Shown here piece by piece: positions 17,461 through 26,414 of a stretch of 64,000 bases of DNA. The position numbers and the translations under genes are program-made. The stretch's first letter is position 1. Each line of letters starts with the position of its first letter. Where the stretch lies: assembly GCF_000746085.1 (NCBI RefSeq), contig NZ_JQKO01000001.1:558001-622000 (forward strand), given 5' to 3'. The stretch comes from Methylocapsa aurea. Lineage in GTDB: Bacteria > Pseudomonadota > Alphaproteobacteria > Rhizobiales > Beijerinckiaceae. The notes under the pieces were generated by a model. That model saw nothing but the letters and a program-made list of their open reading frames with translations. It was not told where the DNA came from and searched no databases.

Positions 17461-18615
17461 TTAGAGGACCCTTTCAACGCGTTCGTCCGCAACGGCATAG
17501 GCGGCTTTTTCGGAAGGAAGCTTTGATTCCGATCGAGTTCGCCGAGTTATATATTTTGCAAGTTGATGGGACGGGTTCTCGATAAATTTATAAGTAATAT
17601 GCGCAACAGACAATATTGTTGCGCCGCAGCATATCGCGAGTATAATCTTTACCCAAAAATGCCAATTGACAACATTGAGGCTTACAGCCTCGTACTCAAA
17701 AATAGACAAAACCAGCCAATGCGTTAGATACAGTGAAAACGAAATTGTTCCGAGCCATAATACAATTCGGCGCGAAAAAAGATATTCGATATAGCCTCCT
17801 TTAAAACAGGAAAATATCAGGCCGCAAAAAGCCAAGGGCGCTAATATAGTGACAGGCGTCCAAATTCCAAGACACAGCACAATTACACTGAATATCTCTA
17901 TAAGGCGCCGCGCGCCTGGCGATAATTCAGAATTTATCATGGCGTGAAAAAGCAGCACGCCCGCAGTAAACTCGCAAAGACAGCGCGAAAACGCGCCCCA
18001 ATTTGCTACGTTTAGTCCCACTTCATTGCCATGCAAATACCAGTTACTAGCTCCGAATAAGGCTAGACTTCCACACATCAAAACGACGAGAGCCAGAGCT
18101 GAACGAATTCGCCCAACCGCTATTGAAATAATTGGAAAAACGACATAGGCGAATGCTTCAGCGCTCAACGACCAAGCGGGTATGTTCCAAATTGTCCCTC
18201 GATGGTAAACCCATTGCTGAACAAGAAATATACTTGCGATAAAAGAAGGAAGGTCGTGCGTCACTTTTTCTAGAATTGGGATAAAAACCGCAACAAGCGC
18301 GACCAAACATAGCGCAACAAAATTCAGCGGCCAAACTCTAAGAATTCGACCAGAATAGAAAGCGCTGCTCGCCCGAAGTCCACTTTCCGCAAAACTTTTG
18401 CTATAAACAAAGCTGAGCACGAATCCGCTCAAAATGAAAAATAGATCCACGCCCAGGTAGCTTGTCTTAATGAGCTGTAGGTTTCCAAATTCACTAGATG
18501 GAAATACAATGTGGACTGGGCTCGGAACATGCGCAAGAACGACCCATAGCGCGGCGATGCCGCGAATCCCAGTTAAGGCTGGAACAAAACGTCTCTCGAT
18601 GCGCTCATTTGACAT
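17461..18615 (-). CDS. OafA/YrhL-type acyltransferase, membrane domain only
   Basis: A 384-residue protein read from the ATG at 18615; a TTG three codons upstream is possible. It has the acyltransferase-3 fold with about ten membrane segments, LTGIRGIAALWVVLAH near the N-terminus (conserved RG and His) and YLGVDLFFILSGFVLSFVYS at about 51-70. Unlike the two other acyltransferases in this window it has no SGNH domain. The gene is clearly AT-rich compared with its surroundings and ends inside GC-rich DNA, which suggests horizontal transfer. The likely role is acylation of a surface glycan or glycolipid. Confidence 0.88.
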   Translation of the reverse strand: MSNERIERRFVPALTGIRGIAALWVVLAHVPSPVHIVFPSSEFGNLQLIKTSYLGVDLFFILSGFVLSFVYSKSFAESGLRASSAFYSGRILRVWPLNFVALCLVALVAVFIPILEKVTHDLPSFIASIFLVQQWVYHRGTIWNIPAWSLSAEAFAYVVFPIISIAVGRIRSALALVVLMCGSLALFGASNWYLHGNEVGLNVANWGAFSRCLCEFTAGVLLFHAMINSELSPGARRLIEIFSVIVLCLGIWTPVTILAPLAFCGLIFSCFKGGYIEYLFSRRIVLWLGTISFSLYLTHWLVLSIFEYEAVSLNVVNWHFWVKIILAICCGATILSVAHITYKFIENPSHQLAKYITRRTRSESKLPSEKAAYAVADERVERVL

Positions 18616-18925
18616 ACAGCGCAACTACCATAATTGCGCACTGCACACAAGGCTATGCTCTAGTTTGATCGGGGGGGAGCGAACATGGGCTTAAGCGGAT
18701 TCACGTTTGATCGCGGATTTGTCGCCCTTCTCCTTGCCGTCAATCTCCTCCGCGCCGGCAAGGAGAAGAGAAGCCTCAAACTCCGGCGACAGCGCGTCGG
18801 ATGGAACACAGAATATTTCGCACCTCCGCTCGGAGCCCTACCGTATGGACAGGCTTTCGAAGTCCCGTCAAAGCGGATTGCAAAAGCGTGGCCGCCCTCT
18901 ATAGTGAGGCGTCTTCAATCAAGCG

Positions 18926-18939
18926 AAAGGAGGTGATCC
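18926..18939 (+). promoter_or_regulatory. Perfect Shine-Dalgarno: full complement of the 16S 3' tail
   Basis: AAAGGAGGTGATCC is a 14-nt exact complement of the conserved bacterial 16S rRNA 3' end (GGATCACCTCCTTT). The AGGAGG core sits seven bases before a GTG at 18941. A match of this length is much longer than for any other gene start in this window and marks the small ORF as deliberately translated or as a ribosome-binding leader. Confidence 0.75.
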
Positions 18940-18940
18940 A

Positions 18941-19006
18941 GTGTCTCATTGTCTCACGTTGCGGGCCCTGACCTGGCGTCATGCTCTTGAGGCCTCCGCC
19001 TCCTGA
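18941..19006 (+). CDS. Very short ORF (21 codons) behind a perfect Shine-Dalgarno
   Basis: GTG start, peptide MSHCLTLRALTWRHALEASA plus Ser, then TGA. It is too short for routine gene calling. It is preceded by the 14-nt anti-SD complement and followed by a strong terminator at 19052, so the whole unit (about 160 bp) looks like a self-contained translated small RNA or leader peptide gene. I have an unverified impression that a similar unit occurs in other Rhizobiales genomes. A longer overlapping frame (18685-18936) ends inside the Shine-Dalgarno and is less convincing. Confidence 0.5.
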   Translation: MSHCLTLRALTWRHALEASAS

Positions 19007-19051
19007 GGTTTAAGTGAAAGTTCGGGATCGCGGACCGCGGTCTGGCAATGG

Positions 19052-19084
19052 AAGGGCTGCCCTCGCGGGCGGCCCTTCTTTTTG
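19052..19084 (+). terminator. Rho-independent terminator
   Basis: GAAGGGCTGCC, loop CTCGCG, GGCGGCCCTTC, followed by a run of five T. The stem is about ten base pairs with one mismatch. It closes the short ORF unit at 18926-19006. Confidence 0.8.
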
Positions 19085-19095
19085 GCGACTTTTTC

Positions 19096-19152
19096 CTTAG
19101 AGCCGGATGTCGTCCGAAAACCGGTTTCCACTTTTTGGCATCATGCTCTAGA
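19096..19152. repeat. Dispersed palindromic element (ATGATGCCGAAAAG type)
   Basis: Starts CTTAGAGCCGGATGTCGTCC and ends GGCATCATGCTCTAGA. It is nearly identical to the reverse complement of 10527-10580, differing at a few bases in the left arm. It sits between the terminator above and the 3' end of the convergent lysozyme gene. Confidence 0.85.
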
Positions 19153-19198
19153 CGGCCGCTGCGATAAGCCTTGACCTATGCAGGGCTGTGACAATCCG

Positions 19199-20017
19199 CT
19201 ATTTGGCGGAAACCATCACCGTGTTTTGCGTAGGTCCGTTTTCACCAAAGCGGCTCCGGGAGCCGGGCGACTGCACGTTCGCCAGCCAAGCCTGCCAATC
19301 GCTTGCGGTGCCGTTGAAAGCGTTGCGGTCGACATAGCCTCGAATTCCAGCGACGCGCCCTTCGGCGGTGTGCTGCCAGAATTTCCAATGCCGGTCGCCG
19401 TATTTGACGGAAGGGTGATATTTCACGCTTCTGACCCAGATCGGGTATTCCGTGAACTCCCCTCGCATCACGTCACGGTGAAAATCGACCGCGGTATAGA
19501 TGACCGGCTTCTTTCCGTAAGCCCGCTCCATCGCGGCGAGGATGATTTTCATCTGCCCGATGGCGACGTCGCGCGGCACCCGTTTGGCGCAGGTCTTCGA
19601 CTGCCCGTTCCACTCGACGTCGAGCACCGGAGGCAAGGCGTCCGGATCGTCGGGAACATTGGCTGTGAACCAGGCCGCTTGTTCTTCCGCGGCTCTGCAC
19701 CAATAGGCGAAATGATAGGCGCCCCGCGGCACGCCCGCCGCCTTCGCCGCCGCCCAATTGCGCGCGAATTTATCGTCGATATGATCGCCGCCTTCGGTCG
19801 CCTTGATCCAGGCGAAACGGACTCCCGCGGAATGAACGCTGTCCCAATCGATCTCGCCTTGGTATTTCGAGACGTCGATGCCATGAACCTCGTAGTCCGT
19901 GGGACGCGGAAAAGGGTCGTCGCCAAGGCCGGCGCCGCCGGCGCAGCCGGCAACCAGAAGCGTAAGTGCAAGCGCGAGGATCGAAGCGGGAGCTGGATGC
20001 ATGGATTTACGAGCCAA
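19199..20017 (-). CDS. GH25-family lysozyme, lipoprotein
   Basis: A 272-residue protein. Residues 1-25 form a lipoprotein signal with lipobox LVAGC (Cys25), so it is probably anchored in the outer membrane. The GH25 domain begins at HGIDVSKYQGEIDW (45-58), with FAWIKATEGG (68-77), YHFAYWCR (101-108) and the catalytic acidic motif VLDVEW (131-136, Glu135). GH25 enzymes cut the MurNAc-GlcNAc beta-1,4 bond of peptidoglycan. It is divergent from the ABC importer genes and has no phage neighbours, so a housekeeping wall-remodelling role is more likely than lysis. Confidence 0.9.
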   Translation of the reverse strand: MARKSMHPAPASILALALTLLVAGCAGGAGLGDDPFPRPTDYEVHGIDVSKYQGEIDWDSVHSAGVRFAWIKATEGGDHIDDKFARNWAAAKAAGVPRGAYHFAYWCRAAEEQAAWFTANVPDDPDALPPVLDVEWNGQSKTCAKRVPRDVAIGQMKIILAAMERAYGKKPVIYTAVDFHRDVMRGEFTEYPIWVRSVKYHPSVKYGDRHWKFWQHTAEGRVAGIRGYVDRNAFNGTASDWQAWLANVQSPGSRSRFGENGPTQNTVMVSAK

Positions 20018-20406
20018 ACTGCGATCAGAATAAATTATTCCAAAAGCAGTAATGGGGCGTTAACAAGTCAAAAAAGCGGCCGTCCCGGAATCTGGCGTTA
20101 ACTTTCCTCGGCCGCGATTCGTCGCGGCGCAACCTTTCCTTGAGCTTGATCTTCGTTTTTCGGCGCGCCCCCTCTGATCTGAGTCAGAAGGAATCTCTCG
20201 AGGCTCTCTTCCAACGCTCGATCCGCGCAATTCCGTCCGGACTTCCATCGCCCGCCCACTATGGGGAGCCAATCCCGGGCTTGGCTCCAGCGCCGTCATT
20301 GATTCGTCATCTCTCTCGACAATGGTAAATACCGCTTCCGAGTGCGTCTGCCCGCGCATCGTCCTCTTGACGGCGGATTATCCACGCGATTCTCTGAAAG
20401 GCTTCC
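20018..20406. promoter_or_regulatory. Divergent intergenic region (lysozyme / ABC importer)
   Basis: 389 bp between two divergent starts. Open frames here have no ribosome site or family similarity. Promoters for both genes are expected; no operator was recognised. Confidence 0.4.
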
Positions 20407-22143
20407 ATGGCGTCTCGGTTCGTCGCCTTCACCTCGCTCGGTCGGAAGGCGCTTCCCAATCAATATGATCTCATCGCCTTTGCGTTGATCTTTGGCGTCT
20501 TTGTCGCCATGGCGCAGGTCTCGGGCGGGTTGACCTTGCCCATCGCAGCTCCCGAATCGACGGCGATTTCCCTCGATTACGGCCATCTGCCCTATTATGC
20601 GCTGCGCACGACCCTGCGCATGTTCGCAGCGATTGCGGCCTCGCTTGTCTTCACTTTCGTCTATGCGACCCTCGCCGCCAAAAGCGCGCACGCGGCGCTT
20701 GTCCTCGTCCCGCTGCTCGATGTCCTTCAGTCCGTGCCGATTCTCGGCTTCCTCGCGTTTACGGTGACATTTTTTCTGGGCCTTTTTCCCGGTTCGATCC
20801 TGGGGGTGGAATGCGCGGCGGTCTTTGCGATCTTCACCTCGCAGGCCTGGAACATGGCCTTTTCGTTCTACCAATCGCTGCGCAACGTTCCGCGCGATCT
20901 CATCGAGGTTTCTCGCGGCTTCCAGCTCTCCAGCTGGCAGAGGTTCTGGCAATTGGAGGCGCCTTTCGCCATGCCGGCGCTGATCTGGAACATGATGATG
21001 TCGATGTCGGGGGGGTGGTTTTTCGTTGTCGCGTCCGAAGCGATCGCGGTTGGAGACACGACGATCAACCTGCCGGGCATCGGCTCCTATCTCGCCGTCG
21101 CCATCGAGCATAGGCGGATCGACGCCGTCATCGCGGCCATCGTCGCCGTGTTCGTCGTGATCCTCGCCTATGATCAATTCCTGTTTCGCCCCCTGGTCGC
21201 TTTTGGCGCGCGATTTAGGGTCGAATTGTCGGCCGGCCAGAACGTCGAAAAATCCTGGGTCGCGCAGGTTTTCGCGCGGACGCATTGGCTGCGCGTCTTG
21301 ATGCGCGGCCCGGCGCAGATCCTCAAGGCCATCTCGCTGCTGCGTCTCGAGTTGCCAGGTCGCCACCGGGCGCTTTCACAGCAAAACCCGCGCCTGAGCC
21401 GGGTCATGGATGCTCTCTGGCTCATCCTCATCGCGCTCGCCGCCCTCTGGGCCTCATGGCTCATTGTCGATTATGTGCGGCAGGAACTGTCTTGGGCCGA
21501 TCTTGGCCAGAGCGTCCTCTATACTCTATTCACCATGGCGCGGGTGATCGCCCTGATGATCCTGGCGACGCTTCTCTGGGTTCCAGTCGGGGTCTGGATC
21601 GGTCTGCGGCCGGCTCTTGCCGAGAAGGTCCAGCCGCTCGCGCAATTCCTGGCGGCGTTCCCCGCCAATGTCATTTTTCCCGTCGCGGTCGTATTGATCC
21701 TGAAATTTTCCCTCAACCCGGACATATGGCTGAGTTTTCTGATCGTCTTCGGCACGCAATGGTATATTCTTTTCAATGTCATCGCTGGCGCCTCGGCGTT
21801 TCCCAACGACCTCAAGGAAGCCGTCGCGAATTTTCGCATTCGCGGGTGGGACTGGTGGCGGAGCGTTATCATTCCGGCGATCTTCCCCTATTACGTCACC
21901 GGCGCGCTGACCGCGTCGGGCGGATCCTGGAACGCGGCGATCGTCGCCGAATATGTCAAATGGGGCGACGATACGATTTCGGCGCATGGGATTGGCGCCT
22001 ATATCGCCAAGGCGACCGCGGATGGCGATTATCCCAAGATCGTGCTCGGCGTCGCGGTGATGTCGATTTTCGTAATTATGTTCAACCGCCTGTTGTGGCG
22101 CCCGCTTTTCGGTCTGGCCGAAAAGCGCCTGCGACTGGACTGA
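20407..22143 (+). CDS. ABC transporter permease, fused double BPD domain (NitT/TauT-like)
   Basis: A 578-residue protein with two copies of the binding-protein-dependent permease fold: about 75-285 and 360-570. Each carries an EAA loop ([20 protein letters not shown] near 162, and [20 protein letters not shown] near 465). It has about twelve membrane segments. Such duplicated permeases form the whole membrane part of an importer related to nitrate, sulfonate and anion uptake systems. The ATPase gene follows after 10 bp. No periplasmic binding protein is encoded nearby, so the substrate is open. Confidence 0.9.
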   Translation: MASRFVAFTSLGRKALPNQYDLIAFALIFGVFVAMAQVSGGLTLPIAAPESTAISLDYGHLPYYALRTTLRMFAAIAASLVFTFVYATLAAKSAHAALVLVPLLDVLQSVPILGFLAFTVTFFLGLFPGSILGVECAAVFAIFTSQAWNMAFSFYQSLRNVPRDLIEVSRGFQLSSWQRFWQLEAPFAMPALIWNMMMSMSGGWFFVVASEAIAVGDTTINLPGIGSYLAVAIEHRRIDAVIAAIVAVFVVILAYDQFLFRPLVAFGARFRVELSAGQNVEKSWVAQVFARTHWLRVLMRGPAQILKAISLLRLELPGRHRALSQQNPRLSRVMDALWLILIALAALWASWLIVDYVRQELSWADLGQSVLYTLFTMARVIALMILATLLWVPVGVWIGLRPALAEKVQPLAQFLAAFPANVIFPVAVVLILKFSLNPDIWLSFLIVFGTQWYILFNVIAGASAFPNDLKEAVANFRIRGWDWWRSVIIPAIFPYYVTGALTASGGSWNAAIVAEYVKWGDDTISAHGIGAYIAKATADGDYPKIVLGVAVMSIFVIMFNRLLWRPLFGLAEKRLRLD

Positions 22144-22153
22144 GGTCCTTGCC

Positions 22154-23488
22154 ATGCTCGATGCGAATGCGCGGACGTCGCGCGATGCCAAGCTCCCCTT
22201 GCTCGAAGTCAAGAACGTCAGCCAGAACTATCTGACGGGGTCGGGCGAGAAAGGCCCGGCGGTCCTCGACAATGTCTCGCTTAGTCTGAAACCGGATGAA
22301 ATTGTCGGCCTGCTGGGGCGCTCCGGCTGCGGCAAGTCCTCGCTTTTGCGCATCGTCGCCGGCCTCGCCAGGCCAGCTGGCGGGGATGTGAGCTATCTTG
22401 GCCAGCCAGTCGATGGGCCGGTCGATGGCGTCGCCATGGTGTTTCAAAGCTTCGCGCTGTTTCCCTGGCTCTCGGTGCTCGCCAATGTCGAGCTGGGCCT
22501 ACGGGCGAAGCGCATCCCGCAAGCCGAAGCGCGCCGGCGCGCCCTGAAGGCGATCGATCTGATCGGCCTCGACGGATTCGAATCGGCCTTTCCGAAGGAG
22601 CTTTCCGGCGGCATGCGCCAACGCGTCGGCTTCGCGCGGGCGTTGGTGGTTCACCCCAATATCTTGCTGATGGACGAACCCTTCTCGGCGCTCGACGTGC
22701 TCACCGCCGAAACCCTGCGCACCGACCTTCTCGATCTCTGGGTCGAAGGGCGCATGCCAATCAAGAGCATCCTCATGGTGACGCATAACATCGAGGAGGC
22801 GGTTTTGATGTGCGACCGCATCATCGTGCTGGCGTCAAATCCGGGCCGCATCGCCGCTGAAATCCATGTCGGATTACAACATCCGCGCAACCGGCTCGAT
22901 CCCGAATTCCGCCAATTGGTGGACAAGATCTACGCGCTGATGACAAAGCGGGCGGAACCCGCGCCGCATGGCCGCGAAAGCGTCTTCCCAGGCCTTGGCC
23001 TCGCCATGGCCCTGCCCCGAATTTCAACCAATACGCTCGCCGGCATGATCGAAGAAATCGCCGCCGAACCCTATTTGGGCCGCGCCGATCTGCCAGCGCT
23101 CGCCGACAGCCTGCAGATGGAAATCGACGAGCTGTTTCCGGTCGGCGAAACCTTGCAGCTGCTGCGCTTCGCCGAAATCGAGGAAGGCGACATCAAATTG
23201 ACGCCGGCCGGGCGCCGCTTCGCCGACGCCGAAGTCGATGTCCGCAAGAAGCTTTTCGGCGACCATCTCCTCGCCTATTTGCCGCTCGCCGCGCGGATCA
23301 GGCTGGTGCTCGACGACCGACCGACGCACACCGCCCGCGCGATCCGCTTTTTGGGAGAGCTGGAGGATTACATGTCCGAGGAATATGCCGAGCGGACATT
23401 GAAAAGCGTCGTCAATTGGGGCCGCTACGGCGAGCTTTTCGCCTATGACGAGGCCTCCGAGACATTTAGTTTGGAGAACCCGCAGTAA
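22154..23488 (+). CDS. ABC transporter ATPase with C-terminal AAA-associated domain
   Basis: A 444-residue protein. Residues 17-265 are the ABC ATPase: Walker [10 protein letters not shown] (55-63), Q loop [10 protein letters not shown] (97-106), signature LSGGMRQR (150-157), Walker B LLMDEP (171-176). The arrangement fits the NitT/TauT subclass. Residues about 290-440 form an extra domain ([20 protein letters not shown] and following) known as an AAA-associated C-terminal domain and thought to be regulatory. It is translated just after the double permease, so the two genes make one transporter. Confidence 0.92.
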   Translation: MLDANARTSRDAKLPLLEVKNVSQNYLTGSGEKGPAVLDNVSLSLKPDEIVGLLGRSGCGKSSLLRIVAGLARPAGGDVSYLGQPVDGPVDGVAMVFQSFALFPWLSVLANVELGLRAKRIPQAEARRRALKAIDLIGLDGFESAFPKELSGGMRQRVGFARALVVHPNILLMDEPFSALDVLTAETLRTDLLDLWVEGRMPIKSILMVTHNIEEAVLMCDRIIVLASNPGRIAAEIHVGLQHPRNRLDPEFRQLVDKIYALMTKRAEPAPHGRESVFPGLGLAMALPRISTNTLAGMIEEIAAEPYLGRADLPALADSLQMEIDELFPVGETLQLLRFAEIEEGDIKLTPAGRRFADAEVDVRKKLFGDHLLAYLPLAARIRLVLDDRPTHTARAIRFLGELEDYMSEEYAERTLKSVVNWGRYGELFAYDEASETFSLENPQ

Positions 23489-23518
23489 TCGCGCGCCGCT
23501 GTCCCAACGCAGCGCGAT

Positions 23519-24958
23519 TTACGCAAGTCCGAACCAGAACGTCGCGATCCCCAGAAACGACGCGAAACCCACTACATCGGTGACCGTCGTGACGAAAGGG
23601 CTCGACGACACGGCGGGATCGATGTCGAACCGATGCAGCACTTGCGGGATCAGAATGCCGCCAAGCGCGCCGGCGACGAGATTGGTCAACATGGCGAGCG
23701 CGATCACGACGCCGACGCCCGCCATGCCGAACCAAAGGCCGGCGACAAGGCCGGTTATTGCGCCAAAGGCCGCCCCATTCACGGCGCCGACCAAAACCTC
23801 GCGCAAGATGACGCGCAAAGCATTTGCGTGGGAGAGCTCGCGCGTGGCGAGCGCGCGCACCGCCACCGTCATCGTCTGCGTCGCCGCATTGCCGCCCTGG
23901 CTGGCGACGATCGGCGCGAGCACGGCCAGCGCCACCATCTTCTCCAGAGACCCTTCGAAGAGGCCGAGCACGGACGAGGCGACAAAGGCGGTGATCAGAT
24001 TGACAAAGAGCCAAACGAATCGGCTCTTCGCCGTCCACCAGACCGAGTCGGAAAGCTCTTCGTTTTCGGAGACGCCGCCGAGCGCTTTGACCTCGGCGTC
24101 GGCTTCTTCCTGGATGACGTCGACGATATCGTCGATCGTGATCACGCCGACGAGACGCTCGGCCTCGTCGACCACAGGAACGGATACGAGATTATAGCGC
24201 TGGAAAACCAGCGCCACTTCTTCTCGGTCCTCCATCACCTCGACCCGGCGGCGGTCGACGCACATGATTTCATCGAGACGCGCCGCGCTTTTCGACCGCA
24301 GCAAAGTGTCGAGAAAAACATTGCCCAAAAGCCGGTGCGCCGGATCGACGATGAAGATTTCGAAGAAGGAATCCGGCAAATGCTCTTCGTCGGTGTCGCG
24401 CATGACGTCGATCGCCTGCCCTGCGGTCCAGAACGGGGGCGCCGAGACGAATGTCGTCTGCATGAGGCGGCCGGCCGAATGGTCCGGATAATCGAGCGAG
24501 CGTTGCAACTGAGCGCGGTCGACCGGGGGCAGCGCCTCGAGAATTTCGGCCTGATCCTCGGCGTCGAGATCTTCGAGAATAGTAACCGCGTCATCGTTCT
24601 CGAGATCGCGGACGCCTTCGGCGACGGTCTGATTGGGCAGTTCCGCGAGGATCTCGTCGCGGATATTGTCGTCCATCTCGGTCAGAGCGGCGAAGTCGAA
24701 ATCATGCCCCATCACGCGGACAAGCTCGGGGCGAAGATCCGGCTCGAGCGCGACAAGGAGGCCGCCGAGATCGGCTTCGTGCAGGCAGCCCGCCAGCGCC
24801 CGCACCCGTTCGGCGTCGCCCGCCTTGACCGCCGCCGCTACCTCATGGAGGAAATTTGGCTCGATCGCCCCATCTTCTCCGTAGATGGACGCGGCGTCGC
24901 CGGGGAGCCGGTCCGGACTTGTTGTTGCGGCGTCATATTTGTCATCAATATCAATCAT
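23519..24958 (-). CDS. mgtE: Magnesium transporter MgtE
   Basis: A 479-residue channel-like Mg2+ transporter. The cytoplasmic MgtE N domain is at about 35-160 (NDDAVTILEDLDAEDQAEIL), two CBS domains at about 165-295 (FIVDPAHRLLGNVFLDTLLR; VPVVDEAERLVGVITIDDIV), and five membrane segments at 315-479. Residues near ASQGGNAATQTMTVAVRAL (about 368) and FVTTVTDVVGFASFLGIATF at the end are conserved pore and gate segments. The CBS and N domains close the pore when cytoplasmic Mg2+ is high. It converges on the ABC operon with a 30-bp gap. Confidence 0.95.
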   Translation of the reverse strand: MIDIDDKYDAATTSPDRLPGDAASIYGEDGAIEPNFLHEVAAAVKAGDAERVRALAGCLHEADLGGLLVALEPDLRPELVRVMGHDFDFAALTEMDDNIRDEILAELPNQTVAEGVRDLENDDAVTILEDLDAEDQAEILEALPPVDRAQLQRSLDYPDHSAGRLMQTTFVSAPPFWTAGQAIDVMRDTDEEHLPDSFFEIFIVDPAHRLLGNVFLDTLLRSKSAARLDEIMCVDRRRVEVMEDREEVALVFQRYNLVSVPVVDEAERLVGVITIDDIVDVIQEEADAEVKALGGVSENEELSDSVWWTAKSRFVWLFVNLITAFVASSVLGLFEGSLEKMVALAVLAPIVASQGGNAATQTMTVAVRALATRELSHANALRVILREVLVGAVNGAAFGAITGLVAGLWFGMAGVGVVIALAMLTNLVAGALGGILIPQVLHRFDIDPAVSSSPFVTTVTDVVGFASFLGIATFWFGLA

Positions 24959-25116
24959 GCGCGCAAATCAGCTCTATCTTTCGATTCCCCCGGTTCATAG
25001 GGTGCTTTCGCGCCCAAGGGAAACGCGAAAGCGCTGTTTCCTTGCTCTGGCCGCATTTTGTTTGGGCCGCCTCCGCCCCTGGCGGTGCGAGGCCCAATGC
25101 TAGATGGGAGGCGTCA

Positions 25117-26094
25117 ATGAGACCCAACCGCAGGCTTTGGACTTCTGGATTAGTCCTCATCGGCTTCGCCTTTTTCCAAGCTCCCGGAACGGCGGCGGAG
25201 CAGCCAGCCCCCTGCCCGCCTGACGCTTTGGGCGTCAGCCGCACCTTGCGGCTCGGGACGCAAGGCGGCTGGCAGGCAGGCTTGAAAACCTATCCGCGCT
25301 CGCTGGCGTTGGACGACCACGAGATCGTGCTGACCTTCGATGACGGCCCGCATAGTCCGACCACCGCCAAGGTTCTCGACGCCTTGCGAAAGGAATGCGT
25401 CAAGGCGACGTTTTTTCTTGTCGGCCACAATGCGCAGGCCCTGCCCGACCTGGTCAAGCGCGAAGTCGCGGAGGGCCACACGCTCGGCCACCACACATTT
25501 TCACACCCGGACGCGACGCTGCGCCGCCTGAGTGAAAAGGCGGCGGAAGCCGAGATCACAAAGGGCATCGAGGCCGACGAAAAAGCCGCCTATGGCCAAG
25601 CTGCTTATTCTGAAGCTGGCGCGGCGCCAAAGACCCCGTTTTTCAGGTTTCCCGGCTTTGCCGACACGCCCGCGCTCGTCGCCTGGCTTTCGGCGCGAAA
25701 CATCGCGGTTTTTGGCGCCGATTTCTGGGCTTCCGACTGGGCGCATATGACGCCGGAGGCGCAGCTAAATCTGGTGCTGACCCGGCTGGAAAAGGAGGGA
25801 CGCGGGATCCTCCTGTTCCACGACACCAAGCAACAGACCGCGGACATGCTGCCAGCGCTGCTCCGCGAAATGAAGCAGCGCGGATTCAAGATCGTGCATA
25901 TCGCGCCGGGCTCGGATCCGCCGCCGATGCGCGCGGCGCCCGAGGGTTGGACGTCGGAAACGGAAAAGATCATCGCCGAGGTGTTCGCCAAACAGGCTGG
26001 GGCGAGCAAGGCCGATGCGGATCAGAGGCGGCCAAATCAGACGCCGCAAGCCGATCCGAGCGCTTCAGGGGCGCCAATGGGCGCCCCTCGCTAA
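25117..26094 (+). CDS. Secreted polysaccharide deacetylase (CE4)
   Basis: The start at 25117 has GGGAGG six bases upstream and a signal peptide (residues 1-27, cut near TAA-EQ); the frame extends further 5' without support. In the 325-residue protein, TFDDGP at 73-78 and HTFSHP at 126-131 form the metal site (Asp, His, His) of the NodB homology domain, and FRFPGF at about 176-181 and ILLFHD at about 230-235 complete the five CE4 motifs. It removes acetyl groups from N-acetylated sugars in peptidoglycan or a polysaccharide in the periplasm. The C-terminal 40 residues are low-complexity. Confidence 0.93.
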   Translation: MRPNRRLWTSGLVLIGFAFFQAPGTAAEQPAPCPPDALGVSRTLRLGTQGGWQAGLKTYPRSLALDDHEIVLTFDDGPHSPTTAKVLDALRKECVKATFFLVGHNAQALPDLVKREVAEGHTLGHHTFSHPDATLRRLSEKAAEAEITKGIEADEKAAYGQAAYSEAGAAPKTPFFRFPGFADTPALVAWLSARNIAVFGADFWASDWAHMTPEAQLNLVLTRLEKEGRGILLFHDTKQQTADMLPALLREMKQRGFKIVHIAPGSDPPPMRAAPEGWTSETEKIIAEVFAKQAGASKADADQRRPNQTPQADPSASGAPMGAPR

Positions 26095-26112
26095 GCCGCC
26101 AAGCGAGGGCGC
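26079..26112. terminator. Stem-loop around the deacetylase stop codon
   Basis: GCGCCCCTCGCT and AGCGAGGGCGC form an 11-bp stem with one bulge around a 9-nt loop that contains the TAA stop. There is no T-run, so it may be an mRNA 3' end structure rather than a classical terminator. Confidence 0.4.
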
Positions 26113-26154
26113 GCCAACGCCAATCGGCTTGAAACAGCGATCGGCCAAAAAAGA

Positions 26155-26239
26155 TGGTGCGGCCAAGAGGACTCGAACCTCCACTGGTTGCCCAACTAGC
26201 ACCTCAAGCTAGCGCGTCTACCAATTCCGCCATGGCCGC
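26155..26239 (-). tRNA. tRNA-Leu (GAG), CCA encoded
   Basis: Read on the minus strand from 26239: acceptor GCGGCCA pairs with TGGCCGC before discriminator A and an encoded CCA (26157-26155). The D arm includes GGCGGAATTGGTAGACGC, typical of tRNA-Leu. The anticodon arm CTAGC-TTGAGGT-GCTAG gives anticodon GAG, reading CUC and CUU. A long variable arm and a GGTTCGAGTCC T arm follow. The length of 85 nt is normal for a class II tRNA. Confidence 0.96.
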
Positions 26240-26414
26240 GAACATCCGCCCCGGCGCGCGGCGGGCCGTCGCACGGGCAGGCGCGTCGTCTAACAAATCG
26301 CCGCCGCTGTGGCAAGGCGTTCCGCGCGCGCAAAGCGCCTCGGCGGCGCTTATCGTCCGGATTTCCCACATCCGGCTTGAGCGGCGTATAATTTGCCCTC
26401 CCCGGGATCCTTCG

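Noticed and set aside
18685-18936. 83-codon ORF MGLSGFTFDRGFVALLLAVN... with a G-rich stretch before the ATG
   Set aside because: It ends inside the Shine-Dalgarno of the 21-codon ORF; the second half is low-quality sequence. It could be a leader but is not supported as a protein.
19199-20017. Prophage lysis module suggested by the GH25 lysozyme
   Set aside because: The protein has a lipoprotein signal and there is no holin, integrase or phage structural gene nearby.
20296-21366. 356-codon minus-strand ORF over the ABC permease
   Set aside because: It is a shadow of the permease; its composition is dominated by Arg, Asp and Gly and it has no motif.
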